A stretch of DNA of 43,423 bases from CAYOWK01 sp964407665 (GCA_964407665.1 CAYOWK010000035.1:1-43423); one strand, 5' to 3'; shown: positions 1 to 8,289, counted from the first letter of the stretch. Translations and numbers: made by a program. The notes: generated from the letters alone by a model not told the origin.

Positions 1-31
1 GGCGAAAGCTGGGCAAGCGGCGGTGGTCTTA

Positions 32-96
32 GGCGGCTTGCGCCGCCGGACCCCCTCCTGTCCCTTCGGGACATCCTCCCCCTTGCCGGGGGAGGA
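32..96. repeat. Cluster of three hairpins downstream of the gcv operon
   Basis: Three consecutive inverted repeats are visible: GGCGGC/GCCGCC at 32-47, GTCCC/GGGAC at 60-72, and a 9-bp stem at 74-96 with arms TCCTCCCCC and GGGGGAGGA around a 5-nt loop. Such G/C-rich palindromic blocks are common dispersed intergenic repeats in Caulobacterales-like genomes (family knowledge). Here they lie just past the stop of gcvPB and may also end transcription of the gcv operon. No T-run follows, so a classical intrinsic terminator is not shown. Confidence 0.55.
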
Positions 97-128
97 GGGG
101 CGTCGCGACACCTCGCTGTATTCCGCGC

Positions 129-1706
129 CTACTCCGCCGCCTTGAGCGCCGCCTCTGGCGTCCATTTCAGGCGTGGGCTGCGGGCGGCGCGGGTTTCGTC
201 GAGGCGTTTGACCGGGGCGAGGTGGGGGGCGGTTTTCAGCGACGGGTCTTTCTGCTTTGCGCGGCGGGCGACGGAGGCGAGCGACGCGATGAAGCGGTCG
301 AGTTCGGCGCGGGATTCCGTTTCGGTCGGCTCGACCAGCATGGCGCCGTGAACCACCAGCGGGAAGTAGGTGGTCATCGGGTGGTAGCCCTCGTCGATCA
401 GGCCCTTGGCGATGTCGATGGTCTCGACGCCGGTGTCCTTCAGGAAGGCGTCGGAGAACAGCGCCTCGTGCATGCAGTAGCCGGGGAAGGCCGGCGTCAT
501 GACGTCCTTGAGGCGGGCGAGAATGTAGTTGGCGTTGAGCACCGCATCTTCCGCCGCCTGGCGCAGGCCGTCGGCGCCGTGGCTGAGGATGTAGGAGAGG
601 GCGCGCGTGAACATGCCCATCTGGCCGTGGAAGGCGCACATGCGGCCGAAGGCCTGATCGCCCGCGCCGTGCTCGCCCGAGTGTTCGACGAAGCGAAGGC
701 CGTCGGCGGTCTTCACCACGAAGGGCACGGGCGCGAAGGGCGCCAGCGCGTCGGAGAGGACGGTGGGGCCGGAGCCGGGTCCGCCGCCGCCGTGGGGCGT
801 GGAGAAGGTCTTGTGCAGGTTGATGTGCATGGCGTCGATGCCGAGATCGCCCGGGCGGACGCGTCCGACGATGGCGTTGAAGTTGGCGCCGTCGCAGTAG
901 AAGTAGCCGCCCGCCGCATGGATCAGTTCGGCGATCTCGATGATGTCGCGCTCGAACAGGCCGCAGGTGTTGGGGTTGGTGAGCATGATGCCGGCGACGT
1001 CTGACGATTCAACGAGGCGCGACCTGAGGTCGGCCATGTCGACGCGGCCGTCAGCGGTGGCGCCGATCTCGTCGATGATGAAGCCGCACTGGGCGGCTGT
1101 CGCCGGGTTGGTGCCGTGGGCGGAGATGGGCACGAGCACGCGCTTGCGCGTCTCGCCCTCGCCACGTGCGTAGAGCGCCGCGCGGATCGCCAGCATGCCG
1201 CACAGCTCGCCATGGGCGCCGGCCTTGGGGCTCATCGCGACGGCGGGCATGTTGGTGAGGGTCATCAGCCAGGCAGCGAGTTCCTCGATCAGCTCGAGGG
1301 CGCCCTGGACGGTGGCCTGCGGCTGCATCGGGTGGACGTCGGAGAAGCCGGGCAGGCGCGCCATCTTCTCGTTGAGGCGCGGGTTGTGCTTCATCGTGCA
1401 CGAGCCGAGCGGGAAGAGGCCGAGGTCGATGGCGTAGTTCTTCTGGGAGAGGCGCACGTAGTGCCGCATCGTCTCCGGCTCGGAGAGGCCGGGCAGGTTG
1501 GTGGCGGTCTTGCGCGTGACGCCGCCAAGGCGGCTGGCGCGGCCCTTGGGCTCGGGCAGATCGACGCCCGTTTTGTCGGTGGAGCCGATCTCGAAGATCA
1601 GCGCCTCGGCCTGCTGCAGGCCCTGATTGCCCGAGACGGTGTGCATGGGGGCGTTTCCGGTGCTTGTGCTGAGGGAGGTGGGACGGCCGGTGGAGTTCAT
1701 GGTCAT
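129..1706 (-). CDS. gcvPB: Glycine dehydrogenase (decarboxylating) subunit 2, P-protein C-terminal half
   Basis: This 525-residue protein is the PLP-carrying half of the two-subunit P-protein. With GcvPA it decarboxylates glycine and passes the aminomethyl group to lipoyl-GcvH in the cytoplasm. The PLP lysine is in the motif HKTFSTPHGGGGPG, about residue 299, and SAHGTNPA (about 196-203) is also typical. Length fits the split form used in many Alphaproteobacteria. The start has ATG ACC ATG, so residue 1 or 3 could be used; the upstream AGGTGGTG is the likely ribosome site. It is the last gene of the gcv operon, separated by only a few bases from the DUF4145-like gene before it. Expression should follow the glycine riboswitch upstream of gcvT. 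The function is secure. Confidence 0.96.
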   Translation of the reverse strand: MTMNSTGRPTSLSTSTGNAPMHTVSGNQGLQQAEALIFEIGSTDKTGVDLPEPKGRASRLGGVTRKTATNLPGLSEPETMRHYVRLSQKNYAIDLGLFPLGSCTMKHNPRLNEKMARLPGFSDVHPMQPQATVQGALELIEELAAWLMTLTNMPAVAMSPKAGAHGELCGMLAIRAALYARGEGETRKRVLVPISAHGTNPATAAQCGFIIDEIGATADGRVDMADLRSRLVESSDVAGIMLTNPNTCGLFERDIIEIAELIHAAGGYFYCDGANFNAIVGRVRPGDLGIDAMHINLHKTFSTPHGGGGPGSGPTVLSDALAPFAPVPFVVKTADGLRFVEHSGEHGAGDQAFGRMCAFHGQMGMFTRALSYILSHGADGLRQAAEDAVLNANYILARLKDVMTPAFPGYCMHEALFSDAFLKDTGVETIDIAKGLIDEGYHPMTTYFPLVVHGAMLVEPTETESRAELDRFIASLASVARRAKQKDPSLKTAPHLAPVKRLDETRAARSPRLKWTPEAALKAAE

Positions 1707-1711
1707 GAGAG

Positions 1712-2425
1712 CTATTTCACCACCTTTTTTCCAGCTTTATGGGCGCTCTTTGCTTCATCGGTGCGCGACCGCGCTTTTGCTACTCGAGCGGGCATCGCAA
1801 AGAGATAGTCGACTATAGCGATTGTTATATCGCGCGCAGCATCCGCATCGTTTTCGGTGATATCCGATTCCGACCAGTGCATTCCCCAGTTGCCAAACGC
1901 TTTAACCTGGTCACACAGTTCTATGAGCGGATCAGAAATGGCAAAATTCGCCTTTGCATCGCTCAGCAACGCGCCCAGCGTCGCTCCAGGTTTCGTTGAT
2001 ATACCTGCCTCACGAAGGGCAAATTCGATCGCTGACCGGTAGCTTTGGCACCTAGCGCGTGGCGACCTTGCCTGATCTGCATCGAGTAGGCTTTCCTTAA
2101 CAGAGTTAGGTATTTCTGCGGGAATCTGGGAAGAAACCGCTGGAGTCTGTCGATAGTCGCTCTTAAAAGCGCTTGTAATATCGAGACTTATGGCAAAAAT
2201 ATCTTTGCCTCCCGCCATTATTACTTGAATAACTGAAGGGAGCGGATAGGTCAGATCAGCTGTGATGGATGAATACCGTTTGCATCTGCGGCACAGTCCG
2301 ACGAATCTGTATGATTCGCGATCATTCCCTGCATGATCTCGGTGACTGTGGACGTGGCCGTGAACGATGTCCGCCGTTTGGTCCTTGGATTTGCACCATC
2401 CGCATGTGAGCGTGAATGTACTCAC
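1712..2425 (-). CDS. DUF4145-like protein inserted between gcvPA and gcvPB
   Basis: A 237-residue protein of unknown function. The GTG start overlaps the gcvPA stop in a GTGA arrangement, so translation is probably coupled. The N-terminus has two Cys-x2-Cys pairs (CGWC near residue 9 and CRRC about 35 residues later), resembling a small zinc ribbon. The C-terminal half, from RCQSYRSAIEFALREAG through FGNWGMHW to VDYLFAMPARV, resembles the DUF4145 helical domain often found in mobile or defence-associated proteins (family recognition, moderate). Base composition is unlike its neighbours: 23 of 60 bases are G/C at 2161-2220 and 33 of 60 at 2041-2100, against roughly 70% in gcvPA. This suggests acquisition by transfer. 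Nothing ties it to glycine catabolism except position. Confidence 0.75.
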   Translation of the reverse strand: MSTFTLTCGWCKSKDQTADIVHGHVHSHRDHAGNDRESYRFVGLCRRCKRYSSITADLTYPLPSVIQVIMAGGKDIFAISLDITSAFKSDYRQTPAVSSQIPAEIPNSVKESLLDADQARSPRARCQSYRSAIEFALREAGISTKPGATLGALLSDAKANFAISDPLIELCDQVKAFGNWGMHWSESDITENDADAARDITIAIVDYLFAMPARVAKARSRTDEAKSAHKAGKKVVK

Positions 2426-3768
2426 TTCAGCACCTCGGCGAGCGCGGCGGCGTAAGCGTTGATGTCGTCCGCCGTTGCGCATTCGGTGGCGGCGGTGACG
2501 ATGACAGTGTCCATCCCGGCGCCGGGGAAAAGGCGCGAGGCGCGGACGCCGCCGAGGACGTCGCGCGCTTCAAGGGCGGCGAGGACCTGATCAGCCGGCT
2601 TTGCGGTTTCGAAGGCGAACTCGTTGAAGAAGTGCGGGGTGAGGACTTTCACGCCCGGCACGGCTGCGAGCGCGTCGGCGAGGTCGCAGGCGGCTTCGTG
2701 ATTGAGTGTCGCGAGCCGTGTGAGGCCCTTCTCCCCCAGCAGCGTCATGTGGGACGTGAAGGCGAGGGCGCAGAGACCAGAGTTGGTGCAGATGTTGGAG
2801 GTCGCCTTCTCGCGGCGGATGTGCTGCTCGCGGGTGGAGAGCGTCAGCACGAAGCCGCGCTTGCCATCGGCGTCGACGGTCTCACCGCAGAGCCTGCCCG
2901 GCATCTGGCGCATGAATTTCGACTTGCAGGCGAAGAGGCCCACATAGGGGCCGCCGAAGCCGAGCGGCACGCCGATGGACTGGCCTTCGCCGACCGCGAT
3001 GTCGGCGCCCATCTCGCCCGGGGGCGTGACGAGGCCGAGGGCGACGGCTTCGGTGAAGACGGAGACCAGCAGCGCGCCCTTGGCGTGGGCGGCGTCGGCG
3101 ACGGGGGTGAGGTCTGTCACCGTACCGAAGACGTTGGGCGACTGGCCGATGACGCAGGCGATCTCGTCGGTGACGGCGCCAGCCAGCGCGAGTTCGCCAT
3201 CCACGGCCGGATCGAGCTGGATGACCTTGATGCCGGCCGCTTCGCAGAGCGTGCGGGTGGTGTCGGCGTAGTGGGGATGCAGGCCGCCGGAGAGGACGAC
3301 GGCGTACCGTTTCGTGACGCGGCAGGCCATGACGGCGGCTTCGGCGCAGGCGGTGGAGCCGTCATACATGGAGGCGTTGGCGACCTCCATCGCGGTGAGG
3401 GCCGCCACCTGGCTCTGGAATTCGAACAGGGACTGCAGCGTGCCCTGCGCAATTTCCGGCTGGTAGGGCGTGTAGCTGGTGAGGAATTCCGAGCGCTGGA
3501 TGATGTGGTCAACAGTCGCCGGGATGTGGTGCTTGTAGGCGCCGCAGCCCACGAAGAACGGACCATCGGAGGCGGCGCGGTTTTTCTTCGAGAGTTTCGT
3601 CAGGTGGCGTTCGACCGCCTGTTCGCCCTGGAACATGGGCAGGCCTGCGATTGGCGCCTTGAGGCGCGCGCTGGCCGGAACGTCGGCATAAAAGTCATCG
3701 ACGGAGGCGGCGCCGGTCAGGGCCAGCATCTCTTTCCGGTCTGCGCCGGTGAGGGGGAGGTATCTCAT
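2422..3768 (-). CDS. gcvPA: Glycine dehydrogenase (decarboxylating) subunit 1, P-protein N-terminal half
   Basis: This 448-residue subunit pairs with GcvPB to form the PLP-dependent P-protein of the glycine cleavage system. Start MRYLPLTGADRKEML, the segment FLTSYTPYQPEIAQGTLQ and the glycine-rich FGGPYVGLFACK are typical of the family. The start codon overlaps the stop of the preceding paiB-like gene (ATGA), and its own stop overlaps the GTG of the DUF4145-like gene, so it sits in a tightly coupled operon. Length matches usual GcvPA proteins. I see no truncation or missing motif. Confidence 0.96.
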   Translation of the reverse strand: MRYLPLTGADRKEMLALTGAASVDDFYADVPASARLKAPIAGLPMFQGEQAVERHLTKLSKKNRAASDGPFFVGCGAYKHHIPATVDHIIQRSEFLTSYTPYQPEIAQGTLQSLFEFQSQVAALTAMEVANASMYDGSTACAEAAVMACRVTKRYAVVLSGGLHPHYADTTRTLCEAAGIKVIQLDPAVDGELALAGAVTDEIACVIGQSPNVFGTVTDLTPVADAAHAKGALLVSVFTEAVALGLVTPPGEMGADIAVGEGQSIGVPLGFGGPYVGLFACKSKFMRQMPGRLCGETVDADGKRGFVLTLSTREQHIRREKATSNICTNSGLCALAFTSHMTLLGEKGLTRLATLNHEAACDLADALAAVPGVKVLTPHFFNEFAFETAKPADQVLAALEARDVLGGVRASRLFPGAGMDTVIVTAATECATADDINAYAAALAEVLK

Positions 3769-4397
3769 GTCTGGACGGCCTTCATGTCTTCAGCGAGCTG
3801 GCGCGCGCCGGGGTCGTTCGAATGGGTGAAACCGGCGAGGACGCCGGCGAAGTCGGCTTCCGAGCGGTTCTGCGAGATCTTGCGGACGCCTTCGAGGCGT
3901 TCGACGTGGAGGCGCACGCCGGTGATCGCGTTGACCAGCCTGTCGATGTAGTCGGCGGGAGCGTCGGACACCTCCCACGGCACGGCGGCCGGGGACTCCA
4001 TGGTCTGCGTGAGACGGGTGATCTGGGTGTGGAGACTGGCGGCGTCGTCGAACACTTCGATGGTCCCGTGCGCCTCGGCGGCGATGTAGTTCCAGGTGGG
4101 GACGACCTTCCCGTGCTCGCGCTTGGAGGCGTAGAGGGCGGGCGTCACGTAGGCGTCGGCGCCGTGGAAGATCGCCAGCGCGCGGTTGGCTGTACGCGCG
4201 GCGGCGATGGCCGGATTGCCTTTCGCCAGATGGCCCTCAAGCGTGATGCGGCCGTCCACCTGAATGGTGATCAGCAGCGGCAGATAGGCGGCCAGGGGCT
4301 CCGTTCCGCCAATCACGAGCGAGGCGAAGCGGCGCGCGGCGATAAACGCCGCGATCTCGCTGTCCTCATTCATGCGAAAGGCGGGCGGGGCGTACAT
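3765..4397 (-). CDS. PaiB-like FMN-binding protein inside the gcv operon
   Basis: A 210-residue member of the PaiB / FMN-binding negative transcriptional regulator family, a flavin-reductase-like split barrel. The start MYAPPAFRMNED and the motif PTWNYIAAEAHGTIE are characteristic. PaiB affects sporulation and protease genes in Bacillus; in Proteobacteria members are mostly unassigned and may be FMN- or haem-binding enzymes or sensors. The open frame extends further upstream across gcvH, but the ATG at 4397, five bases after the gcvH stop, gives the full family N-terminus. It overlaps gcvPA by ATGA. Its position within an otherwise complete gcv operon is unusual. Family assignment is good; role unknown. 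Confidence 0.85.
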   Translation of the reverse strand: MYAPPAFRMNEDSEIAAFIAARRFASLVIGGTEPLAAYLPLLITIQVDGRITLEGHLAKGNPAIAAARTANRALAIFHGADAYVTPALYASKREHGKVVPTWNYIAAEAHGTIEVFDDAASLHTQITRLTQTMESPAAVPWEVSDAPADYIDRLVNAITGVRLHVERLEGVRKISQNRSEADFAGVLAGFTHSNDPGARQLAEDMKAVQT

Positions 4398-4402
4398 CGC
4401 TG

Positions 4403-4774
4403 CTACTGACCTGCGCAGAAGGCGTCGTAGGCGGCCTTGTCCATCAGCTTCGAAAGCTGCGACGGGTCGGACAGCTTGATCTTGCAGAACCAGCCTTCGC
4501 CCTCGGGCGAGCCGTTGACGGTTTCGGGGGCGTCGGTGAGGGCGTTGTTGGCGTCGATGACTTCGCCAGACACCGGGGCGTAGACGTCGGAAGCGGCCTT
4601 GACGCTTTCGACGACGGCCATGTCCTTGCCGGCGGCGACCGCCTTGCCGACATCGGGGAGGTCGACGAAGACGATGTCGCCGAGCTTTTCGGCGGCGAAG
4701 GCGGTGATGCCAACTGTGCCGGTGTCGCCTTCGACGGCGATCCACTCATGCTCTTCGGTATAATAGACGGTCAT
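4403..4774 (-). CDS. gcvH: Glycine cleavage system H protein
   Basis: A 123-residue lipoyl carrier protein that shuttles the aminomethyl group between P- and T-proteins and is reoxidised by lipoamide dehydrogenase. The lipoylated lysine is K59 in the motif VESVKAASD. The sequence starts YYTEEHEWI, usual for the family, and has normal length. It lies 12 bases after gcvT and 5 bases before the paiB-like gene. Confidence 0.97.
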   Translation of the reverse strand: MTVYYTEEHEWIAVEGDTGTVGITAFAAEKLGDIVFVDLPDVGKAVAAGKDMAVVESVKAASDVYAPVSGEVIDANNALTDAPETVNGSPEGEGWFCKIKLSDPSQLSKLMDKAAYDAFCAGQ

Positions 4775-4786
4775 GGGCGGGCCTCT

Positions 4787-5950
4787 CTAGCGCTTGTACT
4801 TGGCAGGGACGAAGGGGAGCGTGGCGATCTCGGCGTCGAGCGGCTTGCCGCGGACGATGAGTTTCACCGGCGTGCCGGATTTGGTGAACGGCGTGGCGAC
4901 GTAGCCCTGGGCGACGGGTCCGTTCACCGTGGGGCCGAAGCCGCCCGAGGTGACGACGCCGATGGTCTCGCCGGCCTCGTTCTGGATTTCGGCGCCTTCG
5001 CGGGCAGGGGCACGGCCGAGCGGCTTCACGCCGACGCGCTTCGAGGCCGGCTTCTCTGCGATCTCTTTCAGGATGCGCGCAGCGCCGGGGAAGTCGGCGC
5101 GCTCGCGGCGGAGCTTCGAGACCATCCAGGCGAGGTTCGCTTCGATGGGGGATTTCGTCGTGTCGATGTCGTGGCCGTAGAGGCACATGCCGGCTTCGAG
5201 CCGCAGCGAGTCGCGGGCGCCGAGGCCGATGGGTTTCACGCGGGCATCCGACAGCAGGCGGCGCGCGAAGGCCTGCGCGTGTTCGGCGGGGACGAGGATC
5301 TCGAAGCCGTCCTCGCCCGTGTAGCCGCAGCGGGCGACAACGAGAGAGCCGAAGTCCGCCGTTTCGGCGTGGCGGTGGGTCATGAAGGTGAGATCGGCGA
5401 CGCCAGGGACGATGGCGGACACGACGGCTTCCGCCTCGGGACCCTGCACCGCGAGGAGGGCGCGGTCGTCGGCGCGTTTCAGGGTGGCGGCGGAGCCTGC
5501 GGCCTGCTGGATCAGGGCGAAATCCTGTTCCTTCGTGCCGGCATTGACGACGATGTAGAGCGAGCCCTGGTGGCTAGAAGCTTCCGGGCGGCCGATCATC
5601 AGGTCGTCGAGGATGCCGCCTTCGGCGTTGAGAAGGACCGAGAGCTGGATCTTGCCGGGAGCGAGGCCCGCGATGTCGGAGGGGACCAGCGTCTCGATGA
5701 TGGCTGCGATACGGGCGTGGACGTCCTCAGCCGGTCCGCCGTCCGGAAGCATCAGGAAGCACGGCCCCATGTGGGAGACGTCGAACAGGCCGCAGTGCGT
5801 GCGCGTCCAGTTGTGCTCGGCCAGGATGCCTTCGGGATACTGGATCGGCATGTCGTAGCCGCCGAACTCGACCATGCGGGCGCCCAGCTCGACATGCAGC
5901 GCATGGAGCGGCGTGGTCTTCAGCGGGCTGTTGGACGGTTCTGACAACAC
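4787..5950 (-). CDS. gcvT: Glycine cleavage T protein (aminomethyltransferase)
   Basis: Transfers the methylene group from lipoyl-GcvH to tetrahydrofolate and releases ammonia. Conserved motifs include the N-terminal LHALHVELGARMVEFGGYDMPIQ (read as two overlapping family blocks), FDVSHMG, and CGYTGEDGFE. No good ATG is present. A GGAG lies four bases before GTG (5950) and seven before TTG (5947), giving 387 or 386 residues; a further upstream GTG at 5974 would run into the riboswitch platform. The preferred start is GTG 5950 or TTG 5947. It is the first gene of the operon and directly follows a tandem glycine riboswitch, so it should be induced by glycine. Confidence 0.95.
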   Translation of the reverse strand: MLSEPSNSPLKTTPLHALHVELGARMVEFGGYDMPIQYPEGILAEHNWTRTHCGLFDVSHMGPCFLMLPDGGPAEDVHARIAAIIETLVPSDIAGLAPGKIQLSVLLNAEGGILDDLMIGRPEASSHQGSLYIVVNAGTKEQDFALIQQAAGSAATLKRADDRALLAVQGPEAEAVVSAIVPGVADLTFMTHRHAETADFGSLVVARCGYTGEDGFEILVPAEHAQAFARRLLSDARVKPIGLGARDSLRLEAGMCLYGHDIDTTKSPIEANLAWMVSKLRRERADFPGAARILKEIAEKPASKRVGVKPLGRAPAREGAEIQNEAGETIGVVTSGGFGPTVNGPVAQGYVATPFTKSGTPVKLIVRGKPLDAEIATLPFVPAKYKR

Positions 5951-5987
5951 AAATCTCCGACGGCTGCGCAGCACCGCGAATGCGGTC

Positions 5988-6210
5988 CGCGCCCCAGCTG
6001 TCGGATAAGCCTGAGAGATTCACGCGGAACGTCCCGGTCCGGGCGCCTGTTCGCGTTTACTCCGTCGGCGGCGGACCTGAGGCCATGTCTGGCCTCGCCC
6101 GCGCTTTCCAGCTTTTCGTCACCCTGCGGTCCGTTTGCCTGAGCGTTTCCGGGGCGGTTGCGCCTTCGGCGGCAGTCCTCAAGACTGCTCTCTCCCGCAG
6201 GGGTCGATCG
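5988..6210 (-). promoter_or_regulatory. Tandem glycine riboswitch controlling gcvT
   Basis: Read on the minus strand, two successive glycine-aptamer cores are visible. The first (about 6205-6122) has GGGAGAGAGC, then GCCGAAGGCGCAA, then CGCTCAGGCAAACGGACCG. The second (about 6115-5990) has the variant CGCCGACGGAGTAAA followed by CTCTCAGGCTTATCCGACAG. These are the hallmark blocks of the gcvT riboswitch, and the downstream gene is gcvT. After the second aptamer a short hairpin (ACCGC/GCGGT) precedes the ribosome site, with no T-run, so control is more likely at translation initiation than at a terminator (inference). Confidence 0.93.
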
Positions 6211-6571
6211 ATTGTCCGGGCGAATGCTGCTCACGCAGGACGCGACCGTCGGGCGGCATCTGGCGGATGCGCCCATTGGGCGTCAATCCCGGAACGATGA
6301 AATCCACACCTCTTGTGCCTGCTGCAACAGGACTGGACGAAAAGCGGGCGATGCGGCATATAAGCGCCTTCCCTCAACGACCGTGTGTACCGGTTGTGGA
6401 AATGGGACGAGGCGGGCCAGCGGCCCGGATTGTTCCAGGCTGCGAACCGAGCTGGAGGAGAAAACCTCCGGCCATGTACCGCGCTGTCTTTACTGAGGGG
6501 AAATCACTTCCCACCTATGCTGGCAGCGCAGCCCTTTCCGTCTCGCGACGGAGGTTGTGGAGGAAAAGACG
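6211..6571. other. Divergent intergenic region between gcvT riboswitch and panD
   Basis: About 360 bases without a convincing gene. For the gcv direction, TTGACG (minus strand, 6286-6281) could be a -35 element but no clear -10 follows. For the panD direction, TATAAG at 6359-6364 is a plausible -10 without a good -35, which would leave a panD leader of about 200 nt. A short palindrome CCGTC/GACGG lies just before the panD ribosome site. Open frames here look like chance. Confidence 0.5.
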
Positions 6572-6931
6572 ATGCTTCTGACCATGATGAAGGGAAAACT
6601 TCATCGTGCGGCCGTGACCCAGTGCGACCTGCACTATGAGGGGTCCGTGTCGATCGATCAGGACCTGCTGGAAGCAGCAGGCATCATCCCGCATGAGCGC
6701 GTGGACATCTGGAACATCACCAACGGCGCGCGCATTCACACCTACGCGATCGAGGCGCCGCGCGGATCGCACACGATTGGCGTCAACGGCGCCGCCGCCC
6801 GCTTCTTCCAGGTCGGGGACCGCGTGATCATCGCCGCCTGGGCCTCGATGGAAGAGCAGCAGGCCAAGCAGCACGCCCCCTCCGTCGTCATGCTGAACGA
6901 GCGGAACGAGCAGGTCACCGGCGTTCGCTGA
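6572..6931 (+). CDS. panD: Aspartate 1-decarboxylase proenzyme
   Basis: Makes beta-alanine from L-aspartate for pantothenate and CoA synthesis. The 119-residue proenzyme cleaves itself between G24 and S25 (motif YEGSVSID), leaving a pyruvoyl group on the serine-derived residue. NGARIHTYAIEA and GDRVIIAAWA are conserved family blocks. ATG 6572 is chosen because GGAGG at 6559-6563 is spaced eight bases from it and MLLTMMKGKLHRA matches the family N-terminus; a GTG at 6557 would add five residues. It ends 12 bases from the convergent YCII gene. Confidence 0.96.
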   Translation: MLLTMMKGKLHRAAVTQCDLHYEGSVSIDQDLLEAAGIIPHERVDIWNITNGARIHTYAIEAPRGSHTIGVNGAAARFFQVGDRVIIAAWASMEEQQAKQHAPSVVMLNERNEQVTGVR

Positions 6932-6943
6932 ACGCGCCTGCGC

Positions 6944-7276
6944 TCAGTCCATCGGCCAGAATTCGCGCAGCTCGATGCGCCCGGCGCGGGCCATCGGGTG
7001 GCGTGAGGCTATCTCTATGGCTTCCTCCATGCTGTCGCAGTCGAGGATGTCGAAGCCGAGGATGACTTCCTTGCTCTCCGTGAAGGGGCCGTCGGTGACA
7101 TGCCGGCGGCCGTTGCGCACGCGGACGGTTTTTGCGGTGGTCACGGGACGGAGCCGATCCCCGTCGATGCGTTTGTGGCGGCTCTCGACGTCATCGAGCC
7201 AGGCTTCGATCTCGCCCGGGGCTTCGGCCTGAGTATCCGGCTCGGCGTCAGAGCATACGAGCATCATGATCCGCAT
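6944..7276 (-). CDS. YCII-related (DGPF) domain protein
   Basis: A 110-residue single-domain protein of the YCII / DGPF family. The diagnostic segment DGPFTESKEVILGF is present, preceded by VTTAKTVRVRNGRRHVT. Family members have a ferredoxin-like fold and are often linked to ECF sigma factors or dehydratase-like enzymes, but most have no assigned function. No ECF sigma gene adjoins it here. Start ATG 7276 gives MRIMMLVCSD, normal for the family. Confidence 0.88.
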   Translation of the reverse strand: MRIMMLVCSDAEPDTQAEAPGEIEAWLDDVESRHKRIDGDRLRPVTTAKTVRVRNGRRHVTDGPFTESKEVILGFDILDCDSMEEAIEIASRHPMARAGRIELREFWPMD

Positions 7277-7302
7277 GGTCTTTCCTTTGCGATGAAAACC
7301 AC

Positions 7303-7328
7303 AGGACGCGGCCCGAAGACCGCGTCCT
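7303..7328 (-). terminator. Intrinsic terminator after the SIMPL-domain gene
   Basis: A perfect 9-bp inverted repeat (AGGACGCGG and CCGCGTCCT) with an 8-base loop. On the minus strand it is followed by GTGGTTTTC, a short T-run, 40 bases past the stop of the SIMPL-domain gene. Confidence 0.7.
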
Positions 7329-7367
7329 ACGTTTTCTGCTGGAAAAACCGGATATCCGGGAAGGCGG

Positions 7368-8105
7368 CTATTTCTTCTCGAGCTCGAACGTCACGCTGAC
7401 GGACGACTGGATCGTGACTTCGCCGGACGCGATGGGCGTGGAGTCGTCAGCCGACTCCATCATCCGCGACACCATCGGCATAGGCGGCTGGTAGTCGTAC
7501 TCGTTCTCCTGGACGGTCACGATGCGCTTGACCTTGTAACCGACAGCGGCGGCGTAGAGGTCGGCCTTGCGAGCGGCGTCCTTGATCGCCTCAATGCGGG
7601 CCGCGTCGCGAGCCTCGCGGTCTTCCTCGATGCCGAAGGAGATGCCGTTGATGGTGTTGCCGCCAGCCTTGACGATGGCGTCAAGCGAGGCGCCAAGGCG
7701 GTTGAGGTCGCGGACCGTAATGGCGAGCTGGTTGGACGCCGAATAGCCGCGCAGGGTCGCCCGGCCCGTGTCGCTGTAGTCGTAGACCGGGTTCAGAGAC
7801 AGGTTGGCGGTCTGCATGTCCTTGTCGGCGACGCCCGAGGCCTTCACGGCCTTGAAGACGCCATCCATCAGCTGGGCCTGCTGTTTCATCGCCTCGGAGG
7901 CGGTCTTGGCCTCGATGTTCACGCCGACTGAGATGGTCGCCATGTCCGGCGCGCGATCCGTGGCGCCCTTGCCGTTCAGCGAGATGGTCGTCTCTTTCTG
8001 GATCGAGTTTTCCATCACGGGAACCTGTGCATATGCGGGGAAGGGAGCGGCGGCGCAGGCCGTGAGCAGGGCGGCTGCGGAAGCTGCGGCGGCGAGGGAT
8101 TTCAT
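7368..8105 (-). CDS. SIMPL domain-containing exported protein (DUF541)
   Basis: A 245-residue exported protein. The N-terminus MKSLAAAASAAALLTAC can be read as a lipoprotein signal (LTAC lipobox) or as a Sec signal ending AYA before QVP. The body from TISLNGKGATDRAPDMATISVGV to SVTFELEK shows the SIMPL/DUF541 pattern: an alternating strand domain beginning with G.G.....PD.A.i.vGV and later Y.A.N.l.i.V. Family members form ring-shaped oligomers in the periplasm or outer membrane with poorly defined roles. An AGGA ribosome site precedes ATG 8105. It is monocistronic with a terminator. Confidence 0.88.
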   Translation of the reverse strand: MKSLAAAASAAALLTACAAAPFPAYAQVPVMENSIQKETTISLNGKGATDRAPDMATISVGVNIEAKTASEAMKQQAQLMDGVFKAVKASGVADKDMQTANLSLNPVYDYSDTGRATLRGYSASNQLAITVRDLNRLGASLDAIVKAGGNTINGISFGIEEDREARDAARIEAIKDAARKADLYAAAVGYKVKRIVTVQENEYDYQPPMPMVSRMMESADDSTPIASGEVTIQSSVSVTFELEKK

Positions 8106-8261
8106 GGGGCGGTCCTTTTGCTGGCCTGTTCTGGCCTTGCAGGGATTGGGGGATCAGATTCGGGCGGCCTCGTGGCCGGATCGGGGAGTTTCCGTATGGG
8201 ATGGCGGCGGCAGGGTGAAGCCCATGTCCACACGGGGACCGGGTAGAAGCGCATCAGGGGA

Positions 8262-8289
8262 TTGACTGTTCCCGGCCCCGCAATACTCC
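8262..8289 (+). promoter_or_regulatory. Candidate promoter for tRNA-Ile2
   Basis: TTGACT at 8262-8267 and TACTCC at 8284-8289, separated by 16 bases, lie about 45 bases before the tRNA. The -35 is good and the -10 weak; position is the main support. Confidence 0.4.

Noticed and set aside
2416..3951. A 511-codon open frame antisense to gcvPA
   Set aside because: Shadow of a conserved gene; glycine-, arginine- and glutamate-rich composition without motifs.
4398..4745. N-terminal extension of the PaiB-like frame across gcvH
   Set aside because: The extension is arginine-rich shadow sequence; the family N-terminus begins at ATG 4397.
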